Shown here piece by piece: positions 1 through 11,492 of a stretch of 64,000 bases of DNA. The translations under genes and the position numbers were made by a program. The stretch is from Vitis vinifera (taxonomy: Eukaryota; Streptophyta; Magnoliopsida; Vitales; Vitaceae), in NCBI RefSeq assembly GCF_030704535.1, contig NC_081808.1:19900501-19964500 (forward strand), given 5' to 3'. Under the pieces are notes generated by a model. It made no database searches and was not told the DNA's origin. It saw only the letters and a program-made list of their open reading frames with translations. Within the stretch, counting starts at the first letter, position 1, and every line of letters begins with the position of its first letter.

Positions 1-3000
1 GCCTTTTATTGATCTTTAAATTTAAGAAAACACTTTCATCATTTCGAATGATGTTGTTTGAATTACAATCAAAATGAAAATATAAAAAAAAAAATATTCT
101 TTTTACAGAATATCACATGTAAGATTATACCCCACAATTTTAATCGAAGTTTGTGCGGACATTGGGATCACGCACCATTTGGATCCTAATATCAGACCAA
201 AGATATGATATTAGTTTTGGGTGGGAGCAACAATAAAAAAACCCAAGGAAATAGAGAGGAAGGCCCTGCTCCTAAATCCTAATGCAGAAGAAAGGTATTC
301 CCACTATTAAAAGTGTCCCTAATGACCAAGAAAATTCTCCCATTAACAGTCTGCTTTAAGCAAAATAGGATCATTTCCTATGGCCTCGTACAATCCCAAT
401 AGTGCTCCCCCTTCTTTTCAAATTGAGTGGGGAGTTGACTGCCTCACGCCCGTCTTATTCTCAGTGCCAACCCATGTCTAATGGGCTCTTTGCAACAGCA
501 GTGCCTTTTTATTTTTAATTTTTAACATCATATCATAAAAAATAATTCTAAAATAACTATGGTTTTACATTTGAAGTAAAATTCATGTTTGGAAAGATAA
601 GTTCAGATTATTCAATTTAAATTTCTCTTTTTAAAAAAAAAATGATTTTAATACAAAAAAAATTGAATTAATTTTTTGAAAACATGAATTCAATATTTTT
701 ATGCACTGATTTGTTGTGTTATAAGAAGTTTTAATGCAGTTATGAAAAATTTATAGATGAAAGAGAATTTTTCTACTATATTATATAAAATATTATAAAG
801 GATATAATCAAATATAACTATTGATTCAGAACCATGAGCCTCTCATCCTTGTGTGCCCACCCTCACCACCAAGTGTCTCTTATTCTTTCTCTCACATCTC
901 TATCAATTTGTATAATTTTTATAAGTCTATCTTTATCTATCTTATGATTTTTTTTTTTACTTATTTAGAATATTTATGAAAATATTTTCAACAATTTTTT
1001 TTTGCTAAAAAGGAAACAATTAAATAATTAGGTTTTAATATATATATATTTTTAAAAAGTTCCCATGTAACCCAAGACAAAAGGGCCCCACCACCAGAAA
1101 TGGTACAAGTGTCAATATTCCCTATTTAATTTTCAAAAAACCACACCCCCAGGTGAATTAAAGGAGGACAAAAAAAAAAAAGAAAAAAAAAGTGGAAATT
1201 CGAGTATTTTCATGAGGCAGCAGTAAAGTTAGAAAGATGTGGGGTATTGAATATGTTGAAATAGAAGCATAGGTGAATGGCAGATAGGGACATTAGGGTG
1301 AGGGTTTTCCTTTGTTTTGGTTATAGGCTTTCAGATAAATAATGGAGAATCCACCCATCCATCCAACGTACCCGCGCGTGCAGGTGTGGATGTGACCAGC
1401 TGGTCGTAATCCGAATTAGATTTCGCTGTCTTGATTCTTCTGCTTAATCCGTATGCCACCCATGATTTGCAGATCTCCAGATCCAGCGTGATTAAAACGT
1501 GGATATTTCAATTATTTTTCCATACCCATTTCCTCATTAATAATCATAATATAAATGTTTAAAATAAATAATCGTATGCCAAAATCAAAATCAATTTACG
1601 TACAACTTACGTTAATATTAATATCTGTATGTATCCAATAAAAAACATTAGTCCCTAAAATTTGGCTTTGGGTGAAAGTGAAACTAACCTAAAAGGTAAA
1701 AGAAGGTGATGCAATGGTACGGTTAGTCCCGCACCCGCCGGGCTCGCATAAGGAAGACGAAGACGTGGACCCATAAACGCATGGTTGGGCAGTTGCCACG
1801 TTTCTGGAATCCCAAGAAATTACTTACATGCATTAATTGAAAGATTTCATGTGTGATTAGTTTAATCATTGGTCTCTTGTTCCATTAATTGCTCGGAACT
1901 TGTAGCAAAGGGCACGGAAAGCGGTGACTGCAAGCTGCATGCATGATTCGGCATGAACTTAAACAAAAGAAAGACACCATTAAAATAACCTAATCTTTAA
2001 TTATTCGATTAGAATACATGATTAAATGCATGGTACCCACATTTGAAAACGTTTTGTTTCCTAAATTGTCAAACACGGAAAGCCTGGCGTCAGGAGAGAG
2101 AGGCAGAAAGGTACATGCAGACGAAGCTGGGTTATATTATATGGGACCTTAAGGATGCTGCGGTGATAGTCTTGGGCCACACATGTGGTCATCCCTATTA
2201 TTATTAGGGCACCTTCTCTGAGTCAAGAGGCACCATGAAGACAAATTTGCCCTCTCTGGACTTTTGGGGCACTTGATCAGGCCTCCATTGGGACTCCACT
2301 TTCGTTGTTTGGCTATCTTTGGAGCTTCAACCTTAGCCTTTAATCTTGCTCCTTAAGAACAAACCTCAAATTTGGACCCCTCTTAACAACAATAATAATA
2401 AACAAACAAAACTTCAAATTATTTGCATTATTGAAACCTTTAATTAGATTTAGAGAATGTTATAATCAATGAGAATATGCGCCTGGCTCAATGATTAAGT
2501 TTTAAGTACTTCAAGTGTTATTAACAAGTAACCCTCATCAATCATCATACCGTGAATACCAACTTTTTTTTCTTCATCATAATTAATACAATCTTATAAA
2601 AATCTAACCACCCCAGAGGCCATGGGATTAAAGCTAAACTCAAGACTAATTAATTCATCTTATCAAAGACTATGAACAAAACTACTTACAAAGCAGGACT
2701 CAGACCATAAAACTGAGGATGTCATGGCTGAGCAGCAAGCAGCAGAGATCAGAGGGCGTAAAATAATGAGGGATATCCAAGGAGTCTGTAAGAGATACAA
2801 GTATGATTTCGTAACTTGGATGAGAAGGAAATGGGGGATGGCCTAAAGGAGAAAGAGAAAAGGGAAATGGCCTAAGTGGAGTACTGTTCCTGTGGAGAAT
2901 CACTGCTCTCCCTTTATTTTTATTATTATTATTATTTTTATTTTGACTCTTTTATAAATGGGCTAACGTAACAGTGTACCAGAAAAGGGGGCACGTAACA

Positions 3001-4267
3001 GAGCACAAAAACGATGGGCGTGAAAGGGATGCCCAACAATGGTAGAAAACAGCATCAATTACAATGCGAAAGATGGGTGAGGGAGAGTCATTGGTTATAG
3101 AAATTAAAAGAGTGGAGTTGCAGGAATTGCAGCAGGCGCACAACAAGAGGCTCGAGTAGAGAGAGAGAGGGGGAGGGAGGCAGGGAGAGAAGTCCTAGAG
3201 AGAGAATCTGACACACACTAACAGGACAAGTGCTGTGCTGTGGACCATCATTCTCACTTTAATTCCCCACAAACACACAAAAGAGTCGCACTCTCGTTTC
3301 TCTTTCTCACTGAATTATCTTTTATCGCCTTAAGCCTTCGTTTGAGACCACCCCCTCTCCCCTCTAATTGCCATTTTACGTCTCATTCTGAGATTACAAC
3401 TAGGATTTATCCATGATTACAAGATTGCAGGAAGATTCCAGGCAACCAAAGTAACGTCATGTCACCTCTCTCTCTCTCTCTCTCTAGCTGCCTTTGGGTT
3501 TTTGGATTTGGGGGTGTTTTAAGGGTTGGAGAGTGTGCTCACAGAAGATAACAAACGCAAGAGGGAAGCAATAATTAGGAACTGGACCAGTGTGCAGGCC
3601 GTGGGAGAGGACGAACATGACCTTGTCGGTTGGTTTAGCAGAGGGTACTCTGAGTGTCATCAGTCTAGCTCTAGCAGTCATCACTCATTTTGAGTACAAA
3701 CCAACCCACCTGTTGCTTTGATGGATGGATTTTATGGGGTTGGATGGGTGGTAGGAAACACACCCCACCTCTTTCTCACTTCCTAAACCTCATTTTTCCT
3801 AACTCAAAACCTTGTCTTCCTTAATCCATGCTACAACCAGTTATTTATTTCCTTTCAGCTCTATCATTCTAGGATGCTAATGCTGGTGCAACTCCCTCTT
3901 TCAGCTCTTCCATCTACAAATTACACTTTCAATATCCCAAGGTAAGTCTTGGTCAGCTTTAAAAGGGGCCCATTCCATCTCCTGTTCCACTTCTTTTTAT
4001 TTTTTTAAGCCTTCTCAGATTAATCTGCTGTCCTAAGTTATCTAATACACATTTCGCCATCCACTGCTCAAACACTTGCCCATTTCTGGGGTGTAGGGTT
4101 GAAAATTCGAGAAATGGGTTGGTGGGTTTAGCACCCACAACGTCCATATCACAACAAAAAGGAGGGAGAATTTTTGGGTTAGCTCCTTGATTATTTCTTT
4201 GATTAATTTTTGCTCATTGCTTAGTTAGATGGGATGAATTAGGGTTGAGAGAGTTACAAGAAGGGTG
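1..4267. other. Intergenic region upstream of the ZF-HD gene
   Basis: AT-rich non-coding sequence. The short open frames here have no family signature and no coherent splice sites. A CT microsatellite lies at about 3466-3484, and GA-rich runs around 3160-3200 are typical of plant promoter-proximal DNA. The last 1-2 kb presumably holds the promoter of the downstream ZF-HD gene. I see no RNA gene or recognisable mobile element. Confidence 0.6.
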
Positions 4268-4275
4268 TATATATA
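4268..4275 (+). promoter_or_regulatory. Likely TATA box of the ZF-HD gene
   Basis: TATATATA lies about 105 bp before the ATG at 4381. That spacing would give a 5' leader of roughly 75 nt. The assignment rests on position and sequence only. Confidence 0.5.
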
Positions 4276-4380
4276 CGGCTTGAGAGGGATGATGAAGAAG
4301 ATGATGATGGTTTAAGAAGAGAGATTAATAAAGATAGGTGGTGAAACCAAAGGTTTTATCTTTAGAACTTGGGGGGTTTA

Positions 4381-5418
4381 ATGGAACTGAGAGGCCAAGA
4401 TAAGGAGATAGGGATGCCAAGCTCTTTGGGTTACAGCCCACCCAACAGGGAATCGCCATCCAAGGTATCTCCTGCATCCATAGTTTTACCTGTGGGAGAC
4501 AGAAGAAGAGATGGAGCTGCCAGTGGTACTACAGTTTTGAGTCCATCACAAACCCTAGATCACCGTCACCTTCATCATCACCAATTCAATCTACAACAAC
4601 AAACACAACACGGGGAAGTAGGGGATCCAGACCCAGATCCAGATCCTGTTTCAGCTACAATTGCAGTCTCCGGTGCAACCGCCACACCGATTACCGGTGG
4701 ATCAAATCCAAAAGTAGCAGCAGCGCCGCCACATCCACCTCCTCAATCAGCAGCCTCAATTCGATATAGAGAATGCCTCAAGAATCATGCGGCGAGCATG
4801 GGCGGGCACGTCTTCGATGGATGCGGAGAATTCATGCCAAGCGGAGAGGAAGGGACTCTAGAAGCCTTGAAATGTGCAGCTTGCGATTGCCACCGCAATT
4901 TTCATCGCAAAGAGATCGATGGAGAGTCGCAGCCCACCGCCAATTGTTACTATACTTGTAACCCCAACACTAACAGTAGCAGAAGAAATACAATAGCTCC
5001 TCAGCTCCCTCCATCGCATGCTCCACTGCCCCATCTTCATCAGCACCATAAATACTCCCATGGTCTATCGGGCAGTCCATTAATGAGCCCAATTCCACCA
5101 ATGATGATGGCATTTGGTGGCGGCGGAGGAGCTCCCGCAGAGTCATCCAGCGAAGATCTAAACATGTTTCAGTCCAATGTTGGAATGCACCTGCAGCCGC
5201 AGCCAGCGTTTGCGCTCTCAAAGAAGAGGTTTCGAACAAAATTCTCACAAGAACAAAAAGATAAGATGCAGGAGTTTGCGGAGAAGTTGGGATGGAAGAT
5301 TCAGAAGCAAGAAGAACAGGAAGTCCAGCAGTTTTGTTCAGATGTGGGTGTAAAGAGACAGGTTTTCAAGGTCTGGATGCACAACAACAAACAAGCCATG
5401 AAGAAGAAGCAACTGTAA
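4381..5418 (+). CDS. Zinc-finger homeodomain (ZF-HD/ZHD) transcription factor, intronless
   Basis: A 345-residue plant-specific transcription factor. The open frame extends upstream to a TTG at 4369, but the first ATG is at 4381. Residues about 128-178 form the ZF-HD dimerisation zinc finger, opening RYRECLKNHA and carrying the ordered Cys/His ligands (CGEFMP, CAACDCHRNFH). Residues about 280-345 form the divergent homeodomain (KKRFRTKFSQEQK through VWMHNNK), ending six residues before the stop. The N-terminal third is low complexity (His/Gln, repeated Asp-Pro, Pro-rich), and a Met/Gly-rich linker separates the two domains. ZHD proteins are nuclear, homo- or heterodimerise through the finger and bind ATTA-core DNA. 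Lack of introns is normal for this family. Which ZHD paralogue this is cannot be settled here. Confidence 0.95.
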   Translation: MELRGQDKEIGMPSSLGYSPPNRESPSKVSPASIVLPVGDRRRDGAASGTTVLSPSQTLDHRHLHHHQFNLQQQTQHGEVGDPDPDPDPVSATIAVSGATATPITGGSNPKVAAAPPHPPPQSAASIRYRECLKNHAASMGGHVFDGCGEFMPSGEEGTLEALKCAACDCHRNFHRKEIDGESQPTANCYYTCNPNTNSSRRNTIAPQLPPSHAPLPHLHQHHKYSHGLSGSPLMSPIPPMMMAFGGGGGAPAESSSEDLNMFQSNVGMHLQPQPAFALSKKRFRTKFSQEQKDKMQEFAEKLGWKIQKQEEQEVQQFCSDVGVKRQVFKVWMHNNKQAMKKKQL

Positions 5419-6130
5419 GACAAAATGCTAGCCTTTCAGATTATTACTATTACTTTGAGAGAAAAAGAGAGAGAGTGAGAGAGAAAGAGAGAGACTCAGT
5501 GAATAATTAGATTAGATGTGCATAATAAGATAGAGAGGAGGAGATAGATTAGAGGACTCACTACTTCTGATTTTTCCCAATTTCTCCGTAATGTTGTTAA
5601 CATCAACGTGTAATCCTTTTCTTTCACTTTTGTGAAATCCTCCAGAAAAACATTGGCAACATCAACCTGTATTATTTTTCTACTCGAAACATATTGGGAT
5701 CTTACCCTTTCTTCCTTCCATATTACTAGCTCAAAAAGCTCCTCCCCAGAAAGAGAAAGGGAAAGAAAAGAAGAAACTAACGACAAAAATTGCACGTATT
5801 TTCCTCTTTGCTTGGTGGTCATGGACTCATGGGAGGTAAGTCTCACGTACGAGTCTCTTTTTACTAATCTACTTTACTACTACTGTACTATCATCTCTTG
5901 CATTAATCCCATCTGTCCATTTAATCGCCAATTCTTTGGTTCCTTAAAACCCTACCACATTCTTCTATCTTTCTCCACAGTCGAAGTGAAACAACTGGAC
6001 TGCTCCTGTCAGCACACTGGCATATGAGCAGACCCACATTTTCAAATTTCAATCCTCCTGCAAGTTCCTCTTTTAAGTTCTGAGTTTCTGTATTCACTTA
6101 CACTTTAGATTTTCATAGTATCTTATGGTT
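5419..6130. other. 3' region of the ZF-HD gene and intergenic DNA
   Basis: Immediately after the stop comes a GA-rich tract (about 5459-5494), probably 3' UTR. The 131- and 116-codon frames at 5496-6027 overlap each other on opposite strands and have no family features. I see no gene here. Confidence 0.5.
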
Positions 6131-8181
6131 TTAATTAGATTTAGAAACCTGGTTGTTGCACATGGAGAATAAGGGAAGGTCATAATCATTTTTCGGCAAT
6201 GGGCAGTTGCTCATACCTGTGGCACACCATTGTGGTAAGAATGTGTTCAAATGTGAGGCTATACTTAATCCTGATGACCGAGCAAGAAGTATAGATTGAA
6301 GTAGACATTCGTAGCCGTCAAAAGATGTAAAATTAGAAATTAGCACAATAAAGTGACCAAGCAGAAAAGAGAGGAGACTTATACTCCTCCAATATGTGGA
6401 CTTCATGAGTCTAGAGCTTGGAAGGGACAACTCTCTCCCAAAAAAGAAGCGGAAATCCCTTGTGAACTGGTCAAGGCATATATTTAGCAATGTAATTTAT
6501 CAGCCCTCAACAAAATTCAGAGTTAGTAAACTGGATAAGAAAAGATGAAGAGTGTATCATCTGTGCAAAGAACAATATTAGTCATATACAGCTAGGGCCT
6601 TGGCTAGAAGGACAATTGGGTAACAAATGGTATAAAGATTGCTAAGAAAAAGACTGTAAAACTAGTTTAACACTGGGGGAAGTTCAAGGAAGATGGAAGG
6701 GTCCCTTAATAAAGAAAGCAGCAAGGATCTCAACATGAATAAATGTATGTGTGTGTGTATATATGTCTGGATGTTGGCTCGGCTTTAGTTGTGAGAAAAA
6801 ACAAGAGACCGGATTACAATTGAGCAAATATGAATCTTATGGTAGTCTGACAGTTACACATTTCTCTAGTTATAGGTTATCACCCTTGGATCGAGAGGCT
6901 TTTTGATACATGCTCCCCTTAGCAGTTACCTGAACATTGGTCACTGGCTGATGGACAAGGCAGGATGTCCAATTCTTCAGCCCATTCTGCATTTTGATAC
7001 GGAGGAAATAGTAGCTCAGGCTGGTGAGAATTCATCAAAACTGCTTCCAAGAGCAGAAGTAAACTGAACACCAGTCAGCTAATGCATGAAAAATTAAAGA
7101 TGGACAGAAATAGTAGACCCACAGTCGATCCGAAGGCACGTTTACTAAGTATTAAAAGTGGTAAGAGAATCTGAAAAGGATGGTCTGACAGAATTTGGAC
7201 GACAGAAAGGACTTGGGAAAGACAGTATCCTTATTACAATTCCGGAACGTGAAATGGAGAAACCCCTGGAAGATTACATTTCGTTTTGCAAGGAACAAAT
7301 AAGAGATTCAAAGTTGTCACAGAAACTAAATTTTAAGACCGTATATAGAAAGTTCAGCTACTTAATGGGGATAAAAAAAAATACCTAATGATCTTCAATA
7401 TTGATTAAGAGAGGCATATTGGATAAGGCAATAGCCTGGGTTAACTATCCTCCAGATCCTTGTGTCTTAAAATTAGTCAATACCTTTAGGCAAGGAAATT
7501 GCCCCTTTGTCTACCTCCAGTACCTGGGTGGTTTGAATGTGCAGCATCCCACCACTGAAATAATATGGTAACTAGAAACAAGCGACCATGCACTCAACGA
7601 CACCATTCAATTCCTATGTATCTGATAATTGAACCTAATCTCCTTTCCCTTTACTGATATGAACACTATAGCCCTAGCTCGTATGATCGCATTCCTGGTT
7701 GCAAATATACATACCTCCTCATTATGTTTAACAGATCCATAGAAATAAGATGAATTTCACCTCACTAGCCCCGCTCTTGTTCTATAGTCATTTATATAGA
7801 GGAATAACTAGACTAGAGTTTGAAAATAATAAGCAATATATTCACATTTCTTGAATCCAATTGTAGACTAAAGACGGAATTTTTTAAGTAAAAACTCTCT
7901 ACAAGATTTAGACCTACATGGATTTAAGTGAGTATTTGCGTGATTACAAACCAATATGTTGTATAGAATGGTGACTAGACCTACGAGTAGCCCTAGTTAT
8001 AACAAGAGTAGCGGTAACGGTTCCAACCCATGGGCTTGAAAACCAGCTACGAGGATTAAAACAGAAAGTAGACGGCGTGAATGAAATAAGTGATATAATA
8101 TATATATTCTCTATAATTCTGAGCAATGACAATAACCAAGTACCATACCTTGGTGTGAGCACCTGGACGGGGACATTCAGA
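6131..8181 (-). CDS. Possible four-exon 3' part of an unrecognised gene (hypothetical)
   Basis: Four minus-strand segments join with canonical GT-AG borders and matching phases: 8181-8149 (33 nt), 7554-7524 (31 nt), 7040-6930 (111 nt) and 6216-6131 (86 nt, ending TAA). Together they read 86 codons without a stop. The peptide starts SECPRPGAHTK, passes WWDAAHSNHP and WAEELDILPCPSASDQC, and ends QVSKSN. The acceptor before 7040 has a good pyrimidine tract. No start codon or first exon could be placed; it should lie between about 8190 and 8700. I do not recognise the family. The composition looks coding, but two exons are very short, so chance agreement is possible. Its 5' end would lie close to the LEA gene's 3' UTR on the same strand. 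Confidence 0.35.
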
Positions 8182-8903
8182 CTAGAGAAATCCTGCTAAA
8201 GATCAGAGAGATCATATCTTCTGATTTCTGACACAAACCACTGCCGGGTATGTAGTATATATATATATAAATGTGGCTAATCATACTAAAAATCATGTTG
8301 GGCGGCTTAGAATGGAGAAGATCTGAAATCGGTGGCCATTCGCTCGTTGGCAAAAGCGCACCAGAAGTGGGGTAGTAAAGCTATGATTAGGAAAGTCGGT
8401 ATTGTGGCCCATTAGGTTTTTTCTGCAGAGTTTGGGCGAAGACTGTTCCCAAATGGGCTGCATATCAAGTGAGAAGCCACCTTGATGTATGCAGCCCAGC
8501 AGCCCCGCACGCCTCACAGCCCCACACGCCTCCTTCCCTATATACATGTCACAAAATTTGAGAAAAAAATTGGTACTTTTGCAATTGAACCTTCTTATTT
8601 TTTGAGAGGCACTGTACCATGTCTTTTACGTTTTTGCCAAATGGAAGGCATTTATTATTATTATCTTAGAAAAAATAAATAAATTGGAGAATAGAAGTAG
8701 CACTGGAAATATAGGAGGAAGACATAAAGAAGTTGCTGAAATAGGGTTCCAATTCCTGTGAAAATTTTCAAAGAGAACACAAATATATTAAGAAAAACAT
8801 AAGGGGGAACATGCTAATTATATATATAACAGCGACTCACAGATGGCTTTATGAAGCTAAGCATGGAAGGTGGTGGTGAATCTGGTCAAGCCTCATTAGT
8901 TGC

Positions 8904-10794
8904 TCATAGCTCTGCACGTTCAGTTTTGATCTTAGCTCCAAGATCACCCGCAGCTTGGGAAGCCTTCTCCTTGGCAGCTTCATAGTTGGATTTGGCCTGC
9001 TCGGTCACGGTTTCCTTGGCCGAGGTGTATGTGTCGCTCACCTTCTGTTTAGCTTGGTCATAAGCATCGGCCACTTTATCTTTTCCATGCCCCATTGCTC
9101 CTTCCACTGTCTCTTTGACATCACTAGCCTTATCTGAAACTGCATCTGCAGCCGTGTTCATCTTCTCTTTGGCTCCATCATAGACATTTGCCGCTCCATC
9201 TTTTCCATGTTCCACTGCTCCTCCCATTTTTCCTTTGGCTCCATCGTAGATATTTCCTGCTCCATCTTTCCCATACTGCATTGCTCCTGCCACTTTCTCT
9301 TTGGCTCCATCGTAGATATTTCCTGCTCCATCTTTCCCATATTCCATTGCTCCTGCCACTTTCTCTTTGGCTCCATCATACATATTTTCTGCTCCCTTTT
9401 TTCCATACTCCATTGCTCCGGCCGTCTTTTCTTTGGCTCCATCATAGATATTTGCTGCTCCATCTTTTCCATACTCCATTGCTCCTGCTACTGTTTCTTT
9501 GGCTCCATCATAGACATTAGCTGCTCCATCTTTTCCATGTGACATTGCTCCAGCCATTGCACCCTTGGCATCAGCAGCCTTGTCTGAAGTCATTCTTATT
9601 ACTTGCTCCGCCTTCTCGGAAGCAAAGTTCTTGGCATCGCCTGCTTTTTCAGAAGCTAAGTTGGCAGCCTCCCCAGCCTTCTCAGTAGCATACCGTGATG
9701 CTTCTGGAGGAGATGTCGATATGTAGGAAAAAAAGTGCAATTGTGTTACAAGAAGAGTCGACATTAATTACAAGATGAGAAAGTAAAAGAAGTACCAGAT
9801 GCAGCAGAATTCATAGTTTCTGTGGCCTTTGAAGCAGCATCCCCAGCTTTATCCACCATATTCTGAGCCCCTTCTTTTACGTTCTCCTGTTTAGCTCCAA
9901 ATCCCCTGAAACCACCGCCGTCAAAAGGTCTTCGTCATCCATTTAGAAATAACTAGAATCAAGCATGCACAGACTTGTACGTTTTCGAATGATGTTCTCA
10001 ACCATCAAGATCCACAAAGGATGGCTTTAATTCATCATCTATCACATCTCTTGTCGTTTAATTGGCAAATAATTTTTCTTTTTCCTTTTTTTTTTTCAAG
10101 CAAACCCTTTCAATTGTGGCTCTCCACCAAGGGAAAGATAACACAACATTAAAGGGATTGTGGGTTCTCCAGGTCCACTTTTTTTTTTTTTTGGTGTATT
10201 CCATTGTCTGCTTTCTACAAATGGGCCTATAGGTAACGCGGGGCAATAGGATGGCATGGCACACTCCCTTTGCCTTTGTGTATTACGGCCTTTATTATTT
10301 TCCCTTATTTTTTCCTACCTAGATCACATCAATATTTCATTCATCCTCAAACATATGTACAACAAATCCTATCATTTGATTTTTAAATGCAAATGCTGTT
10401 TGAAGGAAAATATCTTCAAATTTGTTGAAAGAGAGAGATGACTATTCACCCTATTTCACTGTCACGAAAGTAAAAAACGACCTGAAGAAAAGTATGCCAA
10501 CATTTTTTCATAATGTCTGTGGGTTCTGACTCTATCCTGAGATGAAGAAAGATTGAGGGGAAATGAAGATGATTACTCGGTGAACTTTTCGTAAGCCCAA
10601 TCCGCCCAGGAGCCCCCCTTGTCCTTGGCATCTTGCACGGCTTCTTCTGCAGTTTGTTTGGCCTCCTCCACCTTCAACTTCACCTTCCCTGCCGCCAAGT
10701 CCGCTTTCTCCTTCACATTTTCCAAACACCAACGCACCTCCACCGACACCGCAAGCCATAACACCACCATCAGCAGCGCTCTTCTCTCATCCAT
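8904..10794 (-). CDS. LEA_4-type late embryogenesis abundant protein with signal peptide
   Basis: Three exons: 10794-10577, 9905-9796 and 9703-8904, giving 375 residues. All borders are GT-AG and the phases match. Residues 1 to about 24 are basic then hydrophobic (RRALLMVVLWLAVSVEV), a likely signal peptide, so the protein probably enters the secretory pathway, as do D-29-like LEA proteins. The rest is Ala/Lys/Glu/Gly/Asp-rich amphipathic sequence with the 11-mer periodicity of LEA_4, including six 22-residue repeats (residues about 163-294, consensus MEYGKDGAANIYDGAKEKVA). Such proteins are disordered in water, fold into helices on drying, and protect membranes and proteins. Three ACGT-core elements lie 130-200 bp upstream, which fits ABA or seed-stage control. 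Using exon 3 alone would give a false N-terminus, because the frame runs back into intron 2. Confidence 0.88.
9150..9545 (-). repeat. Six in-frame 66-bp tandem repeats in the LEA coding exon
   Basis: Each 66-bp unit encodes 22 residues (two LEA 11-mers). Six units run head to tail without interruption; unit starts read MSHGKDG, MEYGKDG, MEYGKKG, MEYGKDG, MQYGKDG and VEHGKDG. The repeat phase also keeps several other frames open on both strands, which explains the long antisense frames at 9188-9542. Confidence 0.9.
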
Positions 10795-11492
10795 GTCTCT
10801 CTCTTTCTATTTTCTTCTTACCATAGGAAGGAAACTAATCTTAAACGCGAGACTGATGAAACTGGAAAAAGAAGAATAATGGAGAGATGGGGCAGAGAGC
10901 GGTTGGTATTGTAGAGTCATGGAGACGTGGCGGTTTATGAGAGATGTTGCCTGAAGGCTGGCCACGTGTTTGTCGGTAAGACTACGTGTGGCCGCATCTT
11001 GTGCATGATTTCGGGGAAGGCCTTTCGCTCCCATCAACTGAATAAAATCCAGTCTTCTGTATCGCATCTCTCCGGGTCAGCAGCAAGATCCAAAGAATGG
11101 GTTTGGCTTTTCTCAAAATGGGAAACGACCCATGATAATCGAGCGCAGCCGGAATTATTGGGTTTGTCTCTTGCAAATTGCCTATCTTTTCATTTAATCA
11201 CAAGCATCACAGTAGAATGATGGAGAATAAAGAGATGAAGAAAGGGCGACACAGAGACTTGTGTTTGTCACATTATTGTATAATTTCGAAGTTGGAACCA
11301 ATCTAATCAACTCCAGGGCCGCTGGGCCACACCCCAAGAAATTCACAATCACCTCATTGTAATGGTAATACAAGTAACAATTACAAACAACAATCTGATC
11401 AAGAATTGAAATAATAGAATGACATTAGACAAAATTTCCATCTCTTTGAAAGGTTTCTGAGAAAAGCCCTACTTCACAGGCGGATTCCCCTG
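10795..11492. other. LEA promoter and ATAD3 3' flank
   Basis: Non-coding interval between two genes transcribed in the same (minus) direction. The part next to 10794 is the LEA leader and promoter; the part next to 11493 should contain the ATAD3 3' UTR and poly(A) site. The short open frames here have no recognisable domain. Confidence 0.6.
10925..10990 (-). promoter_or_regulatory. Cluster of three ABRE-like ACGT elements upstream of the LEA gene
   Basis: Within 66 bp, 130-200 bp before the LEA start codon, are ACGTGGC (10925-10931 as read on +), a palindromic CACGTG that reads ACACGTGGC on the LEA strand (10961-10969), and ACGTGTG (10984-10990). Paired ABREs of this kind bind ABI5/AREB bZIP factors in many LEA promoters. 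Function here is inferred. Confidence 0.6.

Noticed and set aside
4369..4380. Earlier start for the ZF-HD protein
   Set aside because: The extension begins at TTG; the first ATG is at 4381 and has a suitable leader.
9158..9542. Long open frames on both strands (about 104-111 codons) over the LEA exon
   Set aside because: They are shadows of the six 66-bp repeats: a repeat length divisible by three keeps any stop-free frame open. The LEA frame has the splice sites and composition.
10532..10759. 75-codon Gly-rich minus-strand frame
   Set aside because: Out of frame with LEA exon 1, which it overlaps; Gly-richness is a by-product of the LEA codons.
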